NCBI GenBank assembly: GCA_015501585.1
Contig: JADNRY010000223.1
Span: forward strand, 1 to 64,000
From: Rhodocollybia butyracea
Taxonomy: Eukaryota > Basidiomycota > Agaricomycetes > Agaricales > Omphalotaceae
Direction of reading: 5' to 3'
DNA length: 64,000 nt
Shown here: positions 49,701 through 64,000 of the stretch, one piece after another
Position numbering within the stretch: the first letter of the stretch is position 1
Layout of the letters: every line of letters begins with the position of its first letter
Position numbers and translations under genes: made by a program
The notes under the pieces: generated by a model
Seen by the model: only the letters and a program-made list of their open reading frames with translations
What the model was told of the DNA's origin: nothing
Database searches by the model: none

Positions 49701-52700
49701 CTTGGCCAAATGTTGGAACGTTTGAAATCTAGGACATGTTTAAGAAAGCTGTGAGGTTAAATGAATGTTTACTTACCGTCGATTCATTTCCTGGACCAAA
49801 TCACTGCCAATAGTAGTCAATATCCGTATCAGCTGAATGAGTACACCCTTCCAGACACCAAGATTGATTTCATGCAGACAGTCTGGAACAAGGATATCAT
49901 AGAAGTTGAAACCAAATTTGAAGAAACGGTCTGAAAAGGTATTCTAAAGATAATTCAATATTAAATAAAGAAATATTGACCAGAACTCACACAAATTGCA
50001 GTCCACGATGCTGCATGAAGGAAAGCATCAATAGGTTTGCTAGCAACACTATATCCAGCATCAAAGATCCACCGCCGAACAGAATGAATGGTGCATTGAC
50101 GCTGTGGAGTGTCCTCCCGAGCTTTGGTTTCTCGTCGACTAGCATCCCTCCTTGTTCCAAGTTGGTGAATCTGATCCTGTTTTGTCAAGCAGTGAATGCA
50201 TGGATAGTCACCCAGACATTTGATACAGGCCAAAGCTACTCTGAAAACAATGAGTACTCGGGACGTACAGTCTATGTAGAACTGAACACTCACTTTTCAG
50301 GATAGTCTGCCGAATATGTGAAAAGACGAGGGAAAAGTCGTCGGAGAATACCATCACTGCACTTGAGAACCACACCATTTTCATAAGCATCCATGAAATC
50401 TTCATCCAAAATGACATCCCAAACACCTTGGAGAATTTCTTGGCGAACATGAGTTAGAACTGCGGCGGTTGGTGCCTGGCCATAATGATCTTCATAAAAG
50501 TTGTTGAAGTTGTCAGGAAGCTAATTAGATAGTTATTAGAAATTCAACAAAAAAGAGACAGAGAACAATACCTTTGGAATATATGCCAAGTGATGAGAAG
50601 CAAAGGCGGTTGGCTTGGATCGTTCATATTTTGACTGGTCCCCGAAATAGAGATATATGGGCCACATCGATTCATCTCCCCAAGTCCCAACTTTTGTAGC
50701 ATCAGACCAGACCATCATACCTGCCAATGTGTTAGGAGTGTTGTCATCAGATTGCTGTTCCCATTGCTCTCTGTTGACTCTGTTATGCTCATCAAGCCAA
50801 GCTTCAGAGTTATAGAGCTCTGAATGAAGACGTGTGGAAGGAGGATGTGGATCCTGAGGAGTGGCGGGTCGGTGCTGCTGGTGTAACTCAAAAGGAGTGT
50901 AGTGGTATGTTTTGCTAGTTTCAGTGGATTGGAATGTGGACTTCAGGATCTCCAGTGGTTTTCGATAATAGACACCCTTGAGTTCAAACATTGGAGCATC
51001 CTCCTCCTTTTGCTTGATGCCAGTGCAGGGGACTGGAATTCTGATAGATGTCTCGATCCACCCATCCTTTGCAGGAAATGGAGAGTCATCTGACTCAAAT
51101 TCATCCATATCTTTAAGAACACTGTTAGTGCTAAAGCCGTCCAAATGTTCCTTTCTGAATTCTGGAGGATTGATAACATTGTGAACAAGGTCGTCAAGAT
51201 CAGCGATGGACTTTGCCTGGTTGCCGCTGTACCACCAGGACATGAGACGAAAGGCTGTGATATTTCTGAAAGGAGCAATAAAGTTTGTGCCTACGGAGAA
51301 TGCGGCAGACTGGATAGCTGAGCCAAGACTGCAGAGAGGATTAGCTGGAGGTGAGACAGGAAATCCGGCACCCTTGCAGACGTTAACAATAGGAACCTCT
51401 TCATCAGGTATGGTGGCAGGAGGTTCGGGATAGATACGGTACCAGTATAGGGAAATAATGAGATCTGGTTGGAAGGGAAGATAGAAAGAAAGCGGGATAA
51501 GCGCTGGGAAAGTGAGTTAACTTTTTTTCTTCCTCCTACCCTTCTGATTTCACCTACTTTTTAAACTGGCTTTATTAGGCCTTCTTAGGCCCGGATCTAT
51601 TGTTTTTCTGGGCCAGTCACTCTCCGCCTCTGGAGGCGCCCCGCTTTAATTGCAGGCTTTATCTTTCATCGCCAAGCCCAGCTTGCATGCAGCCTCATTA
51701 TCTCGCCCAATGTGTCACCTCTCCTTACGGTCTGTGGTCCTACTCAGACCATCAGTCACTGGCATCTCATGATGCATCCATCCACGGCTCACTCTCTGTT
51801 CATGGGCGCCTGCATGATAGTCTCTATTGCGCAGAGACTATTGGTCTGGGACCCACACAATAGCCTGTGCCCACCTTTGTCCATCCCGCTGCCTCCTCTC
51901 TCTTCATAGGCACAATAGTCTTGGGTGGTCTGATTGTGCCTCACCTTCCTCTTCACCTGCACAACGGTCATGGAGACCCTCAGGCAGACCATGGTAACCC
52001 GCTGGCTACCTGCTTCATCTCTTCACCTCTCTCTTTGCCTGCCCAATGGTCCACAAGGGCCTTGGAGACCCTCGGGCAGACCATCAGGACCTGCCACCTC
52101 TCTTCTCTAGTTGGCATCATGAGCTAGTCAGCATCTCACAATGCCAACTAGCCACCATCATCCATCCAACTGCCACCTCTCTGGTCGAGACCATTGCCTG
52201 CAAGGTGCCACCTTTCCACCCCAGCATGATAGTCTGAGGTCTCACCCAGACTATTGTGACCCATCACCTCACTTCTCCTGCCCAGTAGTCACCCTTGTAG
52301 TTCCCGTGGGAGCTACAGGCTACCCATCGCTACCTCTCCTTACTCGCATGATAGTCTATGGTCTGACCGCAGACTATTGTAACCCGCCACCTCACTTCTA
52401 CAACTGTCACCTCTCCTTACCTGCACCATGATAGTCTGTGGTCTTACCACATACTATCGTTGCCTGCCACCTCACTTCTCCCACCAGGTTCTCCTTCTCA
52501 CCCAGGAGACTACCAGTCGCCCCCATCACATCATGGTCTGCTTGAATTGCCCAATTCAAGCAGACCACGGAGTCTACAGTGCCACCTGAATCTGCTGGCA
52601 GAACACATACCTGAAGGGTTACAGCCCATAATCCATTCACATGGATGAGCATTACAAGCCACACTCCAAAGAGGTCACAGCTGAATATAATTCTTAGAGC

Positions 52701-55700
52701 TGCAGCCCCACAGGGAACACCTCTGGTGTTCCGTTTAGATTTAGCTCCCTAACATTCCGGTCAGGAATACAGCTCTAGAGCTGTAACCCCAGTGAACTTT
52801 TGTTATTTAATTAAAATAATGACCCGGGAATTGAACACTAGACCTCACATGAAGAGTGTGCCATCACAACAAGATCATTCATCCAACTGAGCCAAGATAT
52901 CATGTCAAGATACTATTTCACGCCTAATATGTTGCCTCAATTTGATGATTAAATAAAACAATCAGAATTAGTAAAAAAAAGCTGTCTATAGTACATATCA
53001 AATGTACACTACCAACACAAAAAAATGTCCAGCCATTAACCCAGCACAAATAAAAGCTCATTCAACGTCTCTGTAAAAACATCTTGTGCACCCCTTGCCT
53101 TCTGCCTCTCACGCGCTGTCTTCTCTGGCATGGGATATACAGCTTTGCGCCACCATGCAAGGCCTGCTACTGCGGTACAGATCCGTTAGGCCCATAGATG
53201 TAAAAGTTTGCAAAGTCAAAGGTGCCGTCTTTTGGGTATGCCCACCCATCAGGAAAAGCTGTTTTTGCCTAGGTGACCCCAGAGTGGCCTAAAGCAAACT
53301 AGGTGACCTATGAATCCTATGGCATCCTAGGAATTTGGGCTCGTCCCTTGCCAGTCAAAGCTCTTGAGGATTCCCTAGGGTATCCTAGGCAAGCCTAGGT
53401 TTGCCCAGGTTTACCCAGAAGGGACAAGCCCAAATTCCTAGGATGCCATAGGATTCATAGGTCACCTAGTTTGCTAGGGAATCCTCAAGAGCCTTGACTG
53501 GCAAGGGACGAGCCCAAATTCCTAGGATGCCAAAGGATTCATAGGTCACCTAGTTTGCTTTAGGCCACTCTGGGGTCACCTAGGCAAAAACAGCTTTTCC
53601 TGATGCCGTGAACCACCGTCTTCAAGCTCTTGATCCTCTGGTTGCATTGACCCCCACCACAGACTGAACTTATTGGTGAAATTCGGCAGATCCAATTGAT
53701 GCGGGCGCCACTTCAACGAATGTGCATGGCTGATCCAGTCCCCGACTGCCACTGGACAGTTTCGGTTGGATATTGCATCTGCTCGCTTGAATGTACCTTG
53801 TTTCTCCTGTTCCAGCCAGGCAGCAATGGCCACACACCACTTCGGATCCCAACCCACCGCTGTACACAATTCCCAAACCTTCACCATATACTCAGGAGCA
53901 TTTGTGGGCAAAGTAGGCATTGTAGCCAGCACCAATGCAGAAGATGGGCCTATTTGGTCCTCCAGCAAAGATGCCACTGCCGGGGATGATTTACTCCAGG
54001 TTGATTTGGTTATCCTTAATGAACCCGTGGGTTTGGTTGACTTGTTTGGCTTGGGGACCTGACTTGCTGATTTTGCTGCCTGACTCCGTTTTGCACCTCC
54101 TTCAGCTTCCACCCCATCCTCATGCTTGTGCTTGCCCCCTACATTCCGCTTAGACATGTTCTGCTCCTTTACCACTTCCTTGTCTCTTTGATGTACACTT
54201 GCTGCCTGCAGAGGCATAGAATTGCGGCCATGCAGCAGCAAATCACAAACACTGGGTTCATGAGGTACTGAACCTTGGGGAAGTGACATATAAATAAGAG
54301 ACTCCTCCCATATAGGTGAAGATGAGTTCAAACCCCTCTGCAAGCAATCATCCTGAGGGACAGATGCTGCCGGCAAAGACATTAACACTGGTGGGAAGGA
54401 AAACAAAGGAGATGTTGGGCATAGTGCACTGCGAGGTTGTGGGGGAGGGGAGAGGCTACCACAATCAGACTGGGTACGTTGGCTGTTGTTTTCAACTTTT
54501 TCCTTTCCTTTACCCTTTCCCTTGGCAATGCCAGAGTCACCTTCGCTGGCCCACACACTACCATCAAACATTCCTACATTTTGGTCATCCTTTCCTCCCT
54601 TGCTCCGGTTGTCTCCATATTTGTCTTTGACTCCATATCGGTCATTGTCCATAACCGCAGTATCTTGCTCCTCTGCCTTTAGGGCCCAACTCTGACACTC
54701 TTCAATACCTAATTAGATTACACATAGCTCAATACAAGTGATGATATGAAAATAACATGAATTTTACTCACTGAACACCTTTTTGACAAAGCTCCCAATG
54801 ACTGGTTCAATCTTGTCCTTCCATGCTTTGCGCTCAATCCTTCTGGAAGTCATTTACGGCTCACCTGGAATAGAACCTGCATGTGCGCTAAGTTCATCAA
54901 GTTAAGAATTGTGGCACAAGATCATCAACACAAAACGCACCTTATCACCCTCGGATGGCCTCCAGTGCTTGGATTCAGGCCAGCAGCAAAGATAGTGACC
55001 ACCCAGCCACTGTAAAGATGGATCACATTGGCAATCTCCTGCATGAAATTGGGGAGATTATCAATCACACTATGAGATTGTTAGTTTGTGAAAACAACTC
55101 ATAAACAAAACAAGAATCAACAATCATCTCAAATAAGAGATACCCAATGCAACCCATGCAACTCAAGGTAAAAAGAAAAGAGAAACACCTACTTTTGCCT
55201 ATCCACCAGTTTTGACAAAGGTTTGGTGAGAATCTTCTTGTGTTCTTCATGGGCTTTCTTTCCCTCCTTGGCCGCTGCTCTCTTCTATTTCAGCTTCTCA
55301 GTATCTGGAAGACTGTCAAATTGCACCTTATTCTCGGCCTGGAATTCCGCCGCATTGTTGTTGCTCCTTTTCATTGTCATCAAAGATGAAGTTTGGGAAG
55401 TAGAGCCCGTCTTAGCTCTGTTCTCTGCTGCAATAACCACACAATCTCATTCCATTTCAGCTTTTTTTTCTAGCCAAAGCCAGCTTGATTGACTCATGGT
55501 TCTTCTTCTCCCTCGACCAGATAACATGGGCAGCCGGAGTATGCAGTGCTTTAATTCCGACGCCCTTGAGTAGTCGTGCTTTCATAGCTACACCCTGAGT
55601 GAGCTTTCCTTTAGGACTCTGAATGAACTTGGCCATGCTCCTAGCGGTATTGCCGTGATAATTAAGCCATCGATGAATTGTCTAAAGACAGAGTTAAGTC

Positions 55701-58700
55701 ATGCATCAAACAAACAGCAACAAGCACTTTTTTTGCAGGCTCCGGAATTCCTTCCTCCCGATTGGGTGCATCATTGTCTACCTGCGCTAGACTTTCAGCC
55801 AAGGGTTCCTCTTTTTCATCCAAACTTGCTGGGGCGAGTTTTAAAAAACAGCATGTAACCTGAAGAATAAAACTTTCCCGGTCTTCAACCTGCTTGCTTT
55901 TACGGTACCTATCCAACTCTTTCATCAGGAATTCCACACAGAAACCTTGGAAAGCAGGTTTGAGAGACATTCCTGTGTAGTAAGTGTTGCAAAAATTTGA
56001 GTTATGGAAAGGTTTTTACTTGGAGGGCAACAAGCATGGGTCTGTACGCCTAAGGCTTTTAACCTAGTCCACCCTGCCACAAGACAATATCAGATCTGGT
56101 TATATAATCATCTGATATCTCAAACATTTTGCACCTTATTCTTGATTTCCAATACTCATTCTCATGCCTCAATGTGTCCACACTTGTATCAACTGGGGCA
56201 AAAGTAAGAGCCATTCCTTTCTGATTTTGTATTCTCATCTTTTTTCAGTGTCTCATACAGAAATCCAAGTGACTCGCAGTTGCAGTAGGTAAGACAGTCT
56301 GTTCCTTTAGTAATTGTTAACTTTTTATCAGATTCTGCAAGCACAATGGTCACCTTGATTGTTACTACATGCATCACTGGTTCTCCCTCATCCCAAAGTG
56401 ACTCTGCAAGTTCTCCCCCATCCAGCCCTCTGTCATCACCAATTGTCGAGACATTTCCAGTGACTCGGGCGCAGACTGCACCCTGATTGAGTCGATCCAG
56501 GGCTGAATCTGATTTGCCTGTACGAGTGGATACACCTGGTCCTCGCCTATCTGCACCAAATTTTCAGCCTAATTCACAGCCATTGGGTTCTTGCCAGTTC
56601 ACTCCAACTGTTCAACATAACACTGAGGCCTTGGGTGCCCGTGTTGCTTTATCTGGGCCTGCAGATGCTCAGGCTACTAGTGCCAGTAATCCTCAGGCTC
56701 AGGCCTCCACTATCTGCACTGTTCCATCGGGCCCTTCTGAGGCTAATCCTCAGGCTCAGGCCTCGAGTGTTCACACCGTTCCAGTGGGCCCTGCTGAGGC
56801 TCAAGCCATAGTAGCACCAGTAATCCTCAGGCCCCAGCTCAGGCTGTAAGTTTTCTTGCCCCTCAGTTGGGCTCTGCTGGTGGTCAGTTGACGAGTTCCC
56901 CTACCACTACCCCTCAGTTGTTTGGTGTTCATGCTGGTCCATCTGGCCAGGGCACCACTTCTACTGGTCATAATCTTGTTCCACGCCCTGGAATTCCCTT
57001 TCCCCATGACATTGTCCAGCCTGCACACAATATCATTTTAGTGTTTCCGTATGGACTGATTTGAAAATACGATTCAATATTTGAGCCCTTTGCGCTGTTC
57101 AGACTCTTTACGCAGCACTTTATTTTCCTCCATCAGCCTAGCATTCTCCGCCCTCAACAACTCCCTTTCCACCCTTGCCATTTCATTATCCTTCAGAACT
57201 TTGATAAGCTGATCAACTATGTCATCCGACAACAGTTGAGTAGGGTGAATTGGAGTGTCAGCCAATGGCTGTGTAGGTGCCTGGCAAATCTCTTGTTTCT
57301 GCGCAGTTACTGATTCCTGTTGACAGCCTCATCCCAGTGATGATGCTTATATGAATCCATCGACGCACTTACCGCCATCCACTTGGATACAACGTTCAAC
57401 ACTGTCACCTTGCTTCTTCAATTTTTCAACTGGTTTCCATGCCTGTGAATATTTCGTCAAACACAATCTACCCATGGTGCCTGGCGCTCGCTGATGGAGC
57501 TGAATCTGACTTTTATTGTTGACCAAGCAGTGGCTTGAGCTTTTCCCGGAAGACTTCCTCCCGGATCAGCTCTTCCATGGTTGGGCTAGTTCCCGGATCC
57601 AATCCTCTCAGTTACCCTTTGATCTCAGGACATACACCAGGCAGCTCCATCAACATTTTACTCTGAAAACAATCATGGACAGCCAGGAGTGAGAAACTGA
57701 GTGGGATAACATTATCCTCCTCATGATCAAAAAAAGAGCCGCAGTATGTATTATCTGCATTTCTGGTCTGTCATTCTTACTGACTTGAATACCTGGAGTC
57801 AAGCCAAAGGCGCATTGAGCATGACCATTAGGGTTCTAAAGTGCAGTGCACAAACCGTTGGATAACTGAGAACTGCACTGCACTGAACTGCGGTGAGGGT
57901 AGATCAAAGCTGCACCGGTTTGCGGTTTGGGGTTCTGTGAAATTGAAGAATTTACATAACTGATCAAAACTGGTGCTAACCGGTGGTCACTGGTGCATTT
58001 TAGGTAATGAAAATAATTTATTTACTATCTTTTTCAAGGCTTACTTTATGTATCATAAAGTAGATTTGATCTGGTAATCAAATTTTTGATTGTATTCAGC
58101 TCACAGGCACCCATGTGCCACATTTGATTTGGGCCCCTGTGAGCTGTTTAAATCAAAACCATGATGACAGCATCAAATTGACTTTATACTAGTGTAAGAA
58201 TACCTGTACACTACTCATTAAGTAAAGATTATTTTATTAGACAATACTACATAGGTATGTGATGTTTCAAAACTGACATAACCGCAGTTTGCACCAGTTC
58301 TGTACCGGTGTGCACCGGTTTATTGCCAAACTGGTTCAACACTGCATAGCTGCACTGAACTGGCACTGGTGAGGCGGTTCTGATCAGGTCAGTGCAAGGT
58401 TTGCGGATTTTGAGAAAATATACCACCGGTGCGGTTCTCAGTTTGCCCAAAATGGCTCAAAAAACCGAACCGCACCGCACTTTAAAACCCTAATGACCAT
58501 CAAGAGTTTGATAATGGAGATATCTCCCAATCACCATTCATGGAGGCCCTGCGCAAGGTTCATTTTCCTTCCTTGCTATTCTTACAGTGCAACAAACTCA
58601 CTATTGCCACAGGGCCTCGAAAAGTGTTTGGAATGTGGGGTAGACGCATTCAGACTGTTAATCATCTCAGCATCTCAAGGCTTGTACAAAAAAGAAGTGG

Positions 58701-61700
58701 ATATTAGAGATGGGCACAAATGAGGCATGGGCCCGAATATGTTCGAATATATTCTCATTTGGCATTCGAATGTGAATATACTTTTCAGAGGACCTCACAT
58801 TCAAGCCCCATATTCGTGGATGAGTGCAAATATTCGCCATAAATTTTACAAATAATAATTCAAGAAATGATACCTGTGAGTTTTGAACTTGAGTCGAAGA
58901 CTGTAAAACATCAGTAGCATAGAAACTACATACCATGCATGTGTAAACCACTTCACCATGGAACAACACTTAACTTACTGAGTCAATGCATGATGATACG
59001 CATGGAATGTTCTATATATTATAAACAAAAATGAAAAGAAAAAATCACAGTCCACGCAAGTACAAGAATGCAGTATATATATCAAGATGCTAAAGTGAAA
59101 TAGGCCATCGGAAGGATAGGTGCACATTTGAAGTAGTCCAAAAAAGAGGCAATATAGTGGTAGGCCACCTCGTACTCAGCTGAATCAACCTCAGCTATTG
59201 TTGGACTTGAGCCAGGTGCCAACCATTCCACTATGAGCTTCATGTGCGAGGGAAGGGAGTAGAGCAGGCCCCAACCACACATAGTAGTTTAGTTGCGTAT
59301 GTATCTAACCTCAATTGTAGCAAATGTTAGGCAGGGATGGCAAGCATCTTGGTATTCTCACCTCAATGAAGTCACTGTCAAGTGGGATGAGAAGAAGAAG
59401 CATTTTTTGCCATCTCTTCCGGTGCAAGCGGTATGTTCTAACCTTTTGATGCTTGTTTGCCACTGATAAAACATGATATAGCCATGGAAGTTTACATGCC
59501 CGCAAAGTAGGATCATCCGTTGGAAGTAATCTGTACAACCACATCCAAGTTTGTGACAAGAAGCACACAGCCGAGCATGGTATTAAACAGTCCAAAATCA
59601 AGCCGGCCTTTTCATGTACATTCCGCAAGGGGGTCTCTCGTTTCAAGCTAGTTAACTGGGTTACACATTGAAACCATCCTGATGTGCACACTCTATGCCT
59701 ATTTTATTTCCTGAAAATCGCATTTGTTGGCAGAATCCATACAGATCAGGGAATATCGTCGCTTCAGGTGCTGCATAAATTGTTCTTGCATATGGCAAAG
59801 ACTAATACCATGTAGTACAGTCTATATACAACGTCTTAGCCCCCTGAATACTCTTAAGGCCCCAATATTCCATGATAATTCCTCAAAAAATCGAGTTTTG
59901 AGGGAAAATCAATAAAGATCAGTGTATACCATCGCATCTGGTGCCATATAAATGGTTCTTGGACACGGATCGAGTGTATACTATGTTGGAGAATATACCT
60001 ACCGAGGTTTGAGGTCCTACCTGTGCTTAGACACTCATTATTAGTATTTGATTCCTCAAAAATGCGAATTTTGATGGTTACTCACCATTGATCACTCCAT
60101 GTACATATTCCTGCCCACATATTGCCAAATATAACACCTGGAGGGCATAGCTAGCATACTACAGTACTCAGATATGTATTCCAGACCTCAGACCTTGAGA
60201 GGCCATGCCATTACTGAGCCCAACTTCGACTCAACACCACCTGTATGTAATCATATATTTCCCTATTTGGACATACAGCTTTGACCTCCTCCGGCCTAGA
60301 GCGGGCAATTACACTCCATAGAGTGCTCTGATTTTGCTTCAGGCATATATATACTATGCAGAGACCATGCCTGTACCACTAGTATATTAAACATCCCTAC
60401 TTTTATTTCAATTTTTACAACACAGCCACAGACCCAAACATCCAAGCAGTGCTACTATTACACCATATACCTGCTTTAATTTCGCTTTAGGTGCCTACTG
60501 TACATCTATAAACACTGTATAGACTGCTATTAGGTAGAATACCCATGCATAAACAAGCTTTTAGGCCGCTTTGCTGGCATTCTAAATATGGTAATAAAAC
60601 AGCTTTGACCGCAGCTATGGCTGTAATTTCGCTTCAGGGACCTATTATATATGTAAAGATACTATCTACACTCTTATAGGGTGGAATATCTATGTAGAAG
60701 CAGGCTTTTTAGGCCGCTTTTACTGTTTTGATGGCATTACCCAATTTGGTAATGCTCAGCCAGCTTTGACCAAACGTCATCTAGATTTTTCGATGTAATC
60801 CATCCCCTTATGGTGCCTAATCCACCTCGGAGTAGTGCTCAAATATTAATACATTATATATAGTCTTTTTTGGGCTAGCTACCATCCCAGAAATTGCCTA
60901 AATAGGCCCGTAAATAACCTATTTTTGTCCAGCCACCCAAAAGCTGCAATGAACGAGTCACATGACCTCATCAAATGCAAACACAGAGGGATTAAAATGC
61001 CCCTACACTCTTACTGTACAGTAGCTTACTGGGTTTATTATCATAATCTCCACAACAGGTACTGGGGGTATTTAAATAATGATACTGAAGCGGCTGCCCA
61101 GTTTGCATCGGTCACCTCTAGGCCAGCCAAATCCCGTAGCTGGTTGCTTGCTGAATTTACTTAATAAGAGCGCAAATCACTAAGCAGATCACTATTAATT
61201 ACAGGTTTACAAGCGAAAGGTTTGCCTCAGTGACACTTGGCAAAACTCTGTCAGAGACAATACCTATCATGCTAATGATAGCATGATTAATGAAGGCCCA
61301 GCTACTTATTCCCTGACTGCTTAGAGAGGGCCAAGAAGGCAATGAAGGGTGCAAGACCAGGCAAAGAAAAGGAACAGGAGGGGAATGAATGAGAAGGGAA
61401 TAAGGGGAGTGAACTTGGAGAAGAAAGAAACAGAGCCAGGGTGTCATTGTCACCGTGTCAATAGTGAGAAAGAAGCAATGGGGGCTCAGAGGAGAGACAG
61501 AGACAGATGGCAACTATGAACAACCTGGAGATCCGAGAGAGATCTGAGAGATTTTTAAAAAATCTGGTAAGCCTGAGAGCCGGAGAGGGAGACATTTGTT
61601 TTGCATTGAAGCATACATTATACATACCTCATTTTTTGGGACTTGTACACTCTATGACTGTTAGCAAACCATTTAAGTAGTTGTTTCAGCCTGAGGTATT

Positions 61701-64000
61701 TTGAGTCATTGTACATTCTGTACTAATTGGGGAACATCAATCAACCAAGTGAGCTGGCTGAAAGGTATTGTCTGGCAGTGGGGTCCCTTTGTGATGAATT
61801 ACTCCACCTCACACAATTAAAGCCATTCTTGTCACTTGAGCTCAATAGTCTTACAAGTATTTTCAAACTCACCAGAATATGATGCTAAATTCTGATTCTG
61901 CATACTTGTAGAAAGCTGTCCATAGATACCCTTTATGGTACATTGATGGGTACCTGTATACTAGTATGTAGCCATAACCATAAACCATATCTTAGGTGTA
62001 TGGTCCGGATCCGTGTACATGTACAGTGGCCGCAAAAACTGATGTCACCCCCCAAATCAGGAAGGCAGCTCCGCAGCCTGCTCAACTCCGTTCAGCCTTA
62101 TCAGACCAACATTGAAACAGCAGTAGTGTCGTATATACATGGAATTTTTTACTTTAAACTATATACTAGCTGACTATGATACATCCTAAATCATTGTATC
62201 AACACAGTAGAATGAGGTTGAGCCTGCTCCAGAGCTACCTTCCCGATTTGGGGAGTTTTTGCGGCCACTGTAAGTATGTAGAGTCTAAATAGATACTATG
62301 GGCTCTCCTCCAATGCATTTATGGGAGAACTCAGAAAGACATATGCAGAGGGAGGATGGCCGCAATGCATGCTTGATGCATGCCCTCCTACACACTAGTC
62401 TATAGAGGTAAATGGGAGGATCTCCCTTTTGACTCAGAGGCGCACAGCACCTCCACAAAACCGCTCTGGAGTCTGGCCATAAAAAACAAACCGCTGCACT
62501 GTGGCTCAGGCTTTGCACTATATGGGCATGGCTGTAACCAAATAAAGGTCATAGTACTTATACCAATACTATAAATAAACAATTAAACAAGAGATAACTT
62601 GTATGGGTCCTACCGTAATCCTCATAGAAGATTATGGCTGCCAGTACTAGGGTATGGAACATACTACAGTTGCTCAAGCCAAGCATCATGATGGCCTCAC
62701 AACGCAATGTACTATAGACAAATATTCTACTCATATATATGCCGCTCAGCTACAGGCACTCTGGAGGCACTTACATGTGGTATCTTGGGTCCTGCCCTTG
62801 GATCAATGATGAATCAGACTTAAGAGGGGCAGGCCCTTCTGGCTTTCCATAGGTTAGGTGCGGTAGTGTTTTTGTGAGGTTGCTTTATAGCATCTTTCAC
62901 ATACCTACATGTAAATACCCAAATAGCGGAGTCATACAATGAAGAGGTGGCTGGTATAAAGGTAGATGGCCATTAAGGAGATATTGTATGCCTTCAGGAA
63001 AAACAAACTTCTTCTGCAGGGCCGCCTCCAGAACATCAGTGAGCACAGGGTCTCCAATATCCCTAGCTACCAAAGCAGCCATTGCCACCCATTCCAATTC
63101 ATCAAGAGTGAACAAGGGGCATTGTTCTTTGAAAGGCGGAATGAGTCAATCTCCTGTTAGAAATTTTGCTCAGAACCTATTGACAGATAGTCTACGTTCA
63201 AACCATTCTCCAACATGAAGTATTGCCTGGATGATATGATATCTTCCTAAACACAAGTGGGGGCGTAAGTTGTACCAGAGTCCAGCTTGCTGCAGATTAG
63301 CATTGGTGAAAACATAATTCTTCCTGAATAGCTGAGCATCACCCCCATATTCCCAGGTGCAAGGAATAATGTTAATGCAAGGATCCACTGTTTCTACATG
63401 ATACTGTCTTTCGTATTTGGCAGCCGGATAGAAAAGAATTGGTTCTTGAGTGGGGAAAAGGACAGCTCCTTGGGCTGTCCGAGATAGGCATACAATCTGT
63501 TCAGATGTGAACAGAATTAAGAGATTGGGTAACTGAGGCACAATGGGTGCTGGATATCCTAGTGTCGCAAGTCCTACAAATTCCAAAAATTCCAACAAGC
63601 CCTTAAGAGTGGTGGAAAGCAAGCGATTGTAATAGTATTGCCCAATTCAAAGCTGGTCCATGGTGAATCGATCCATGGGATGTTGCGGTAATTTGGTAGG
63701 AATGTCAGAAGATCAATGAGCAATCAAAATCTTTATTTTGTTCATGCGGGGGCTGCTGTTTGCTGAAGCTTCTGTGTGCATACTGGAGATTTCTCCATCT
63801 TCCACTTCTTCAAATACATCCGGGAAGCCTAGCCTGTCAGTTAGCAATGTTTCAGCTGCAGCACATCAGCCAGTGTCAGTGGCACCCATTCTTTGTTGTC
63901 TGAGTTATAGGGAGGACAAGGTTGGAGAAAATTCCTAGCGGGGTGATAGAGTGTAAAAGGATCTGATTCGTGGATACTGGGACTGAGAGCCCAAGAGAAG

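Overview
The window looks like repeat-rich nuclear DNA of an agaricomycete (mushroom-forming) basidiomycete. Four things point there. Coding pieces are broken by short introns of about 47-63 bases with GT..AG borders. The recognisable proteins are typical of that group: a hAT transposase, Plavaka-type transposase pieces, and proteins resembling the families I remember as DUF6534 and DUF6698. Several further proteins have the look of mushroom-lineage families of unknown function. TTAGGG-type repeats are present. Genus cannot be told from the sequence alone. No bacterial-type operon, CRISPR array or rRNA is visible, and I found no intact host gene.

Almost everything is transposable-element material, often nested. 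Positions 1-2028 hold half of a large palindromic element rich in AGGTCATGACCT; a second, rearranged copy is at 46769-49030. A Tc1/mariner-type MITE (3118-3466) and a 1.5 kb foldback (4065-5579) follow. A 6.7 kb CACTA-type element (8053-14796) has classic subterminal repeats and GC-rich cargo but no recognised transposase. A 3.2 kb hAT element (15477-18689) has an 8-base target duplication and a transposase with a few lesions. A tRNA-like, telomere-repeat-bearing element lies at 18905-19420, with a sister copy at 46408-46737. A decayed DUF6534-like membrane-protein gene is at 20445-22540 and a 623-base hAT MITE with perfect target duplication at 24492-25114.

The second half begins with palindromic MITEs bounded by CATCAGGAAAA that duplicate two variable bases on insertion. 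One family member is 3.9 kb long and carries mirror-image satellite arrays (37657-41592). A DUF6698-like gene (32130-35928, minus) is split by a 1169-base solo LTR whose putative promoter carries clustered bZIP-type sites. The 3' end of that gene is built from tandemly duplicated exon-intron units. Two halves of Plavaka-like transposases (43977-44530 plus, 49031-51440 minus) flank further nested MITEs. From 53.6 to 63.9 kb there are several broken genes of unknown function, mostly on the minus strand, cut by another perfect hAT MITE (57829-58492) and a Tc1-type MITE (62024-62270).

The strongest observations are the insertion footprints (matched target duplications and an empty site inside the same window), the two-base-duplicating palindrome family, the bZIP-site-rich LTR, and the exon-intron minisatellite. 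All functional statements rest on reading the sequence and on memory of families; no database search was possible.
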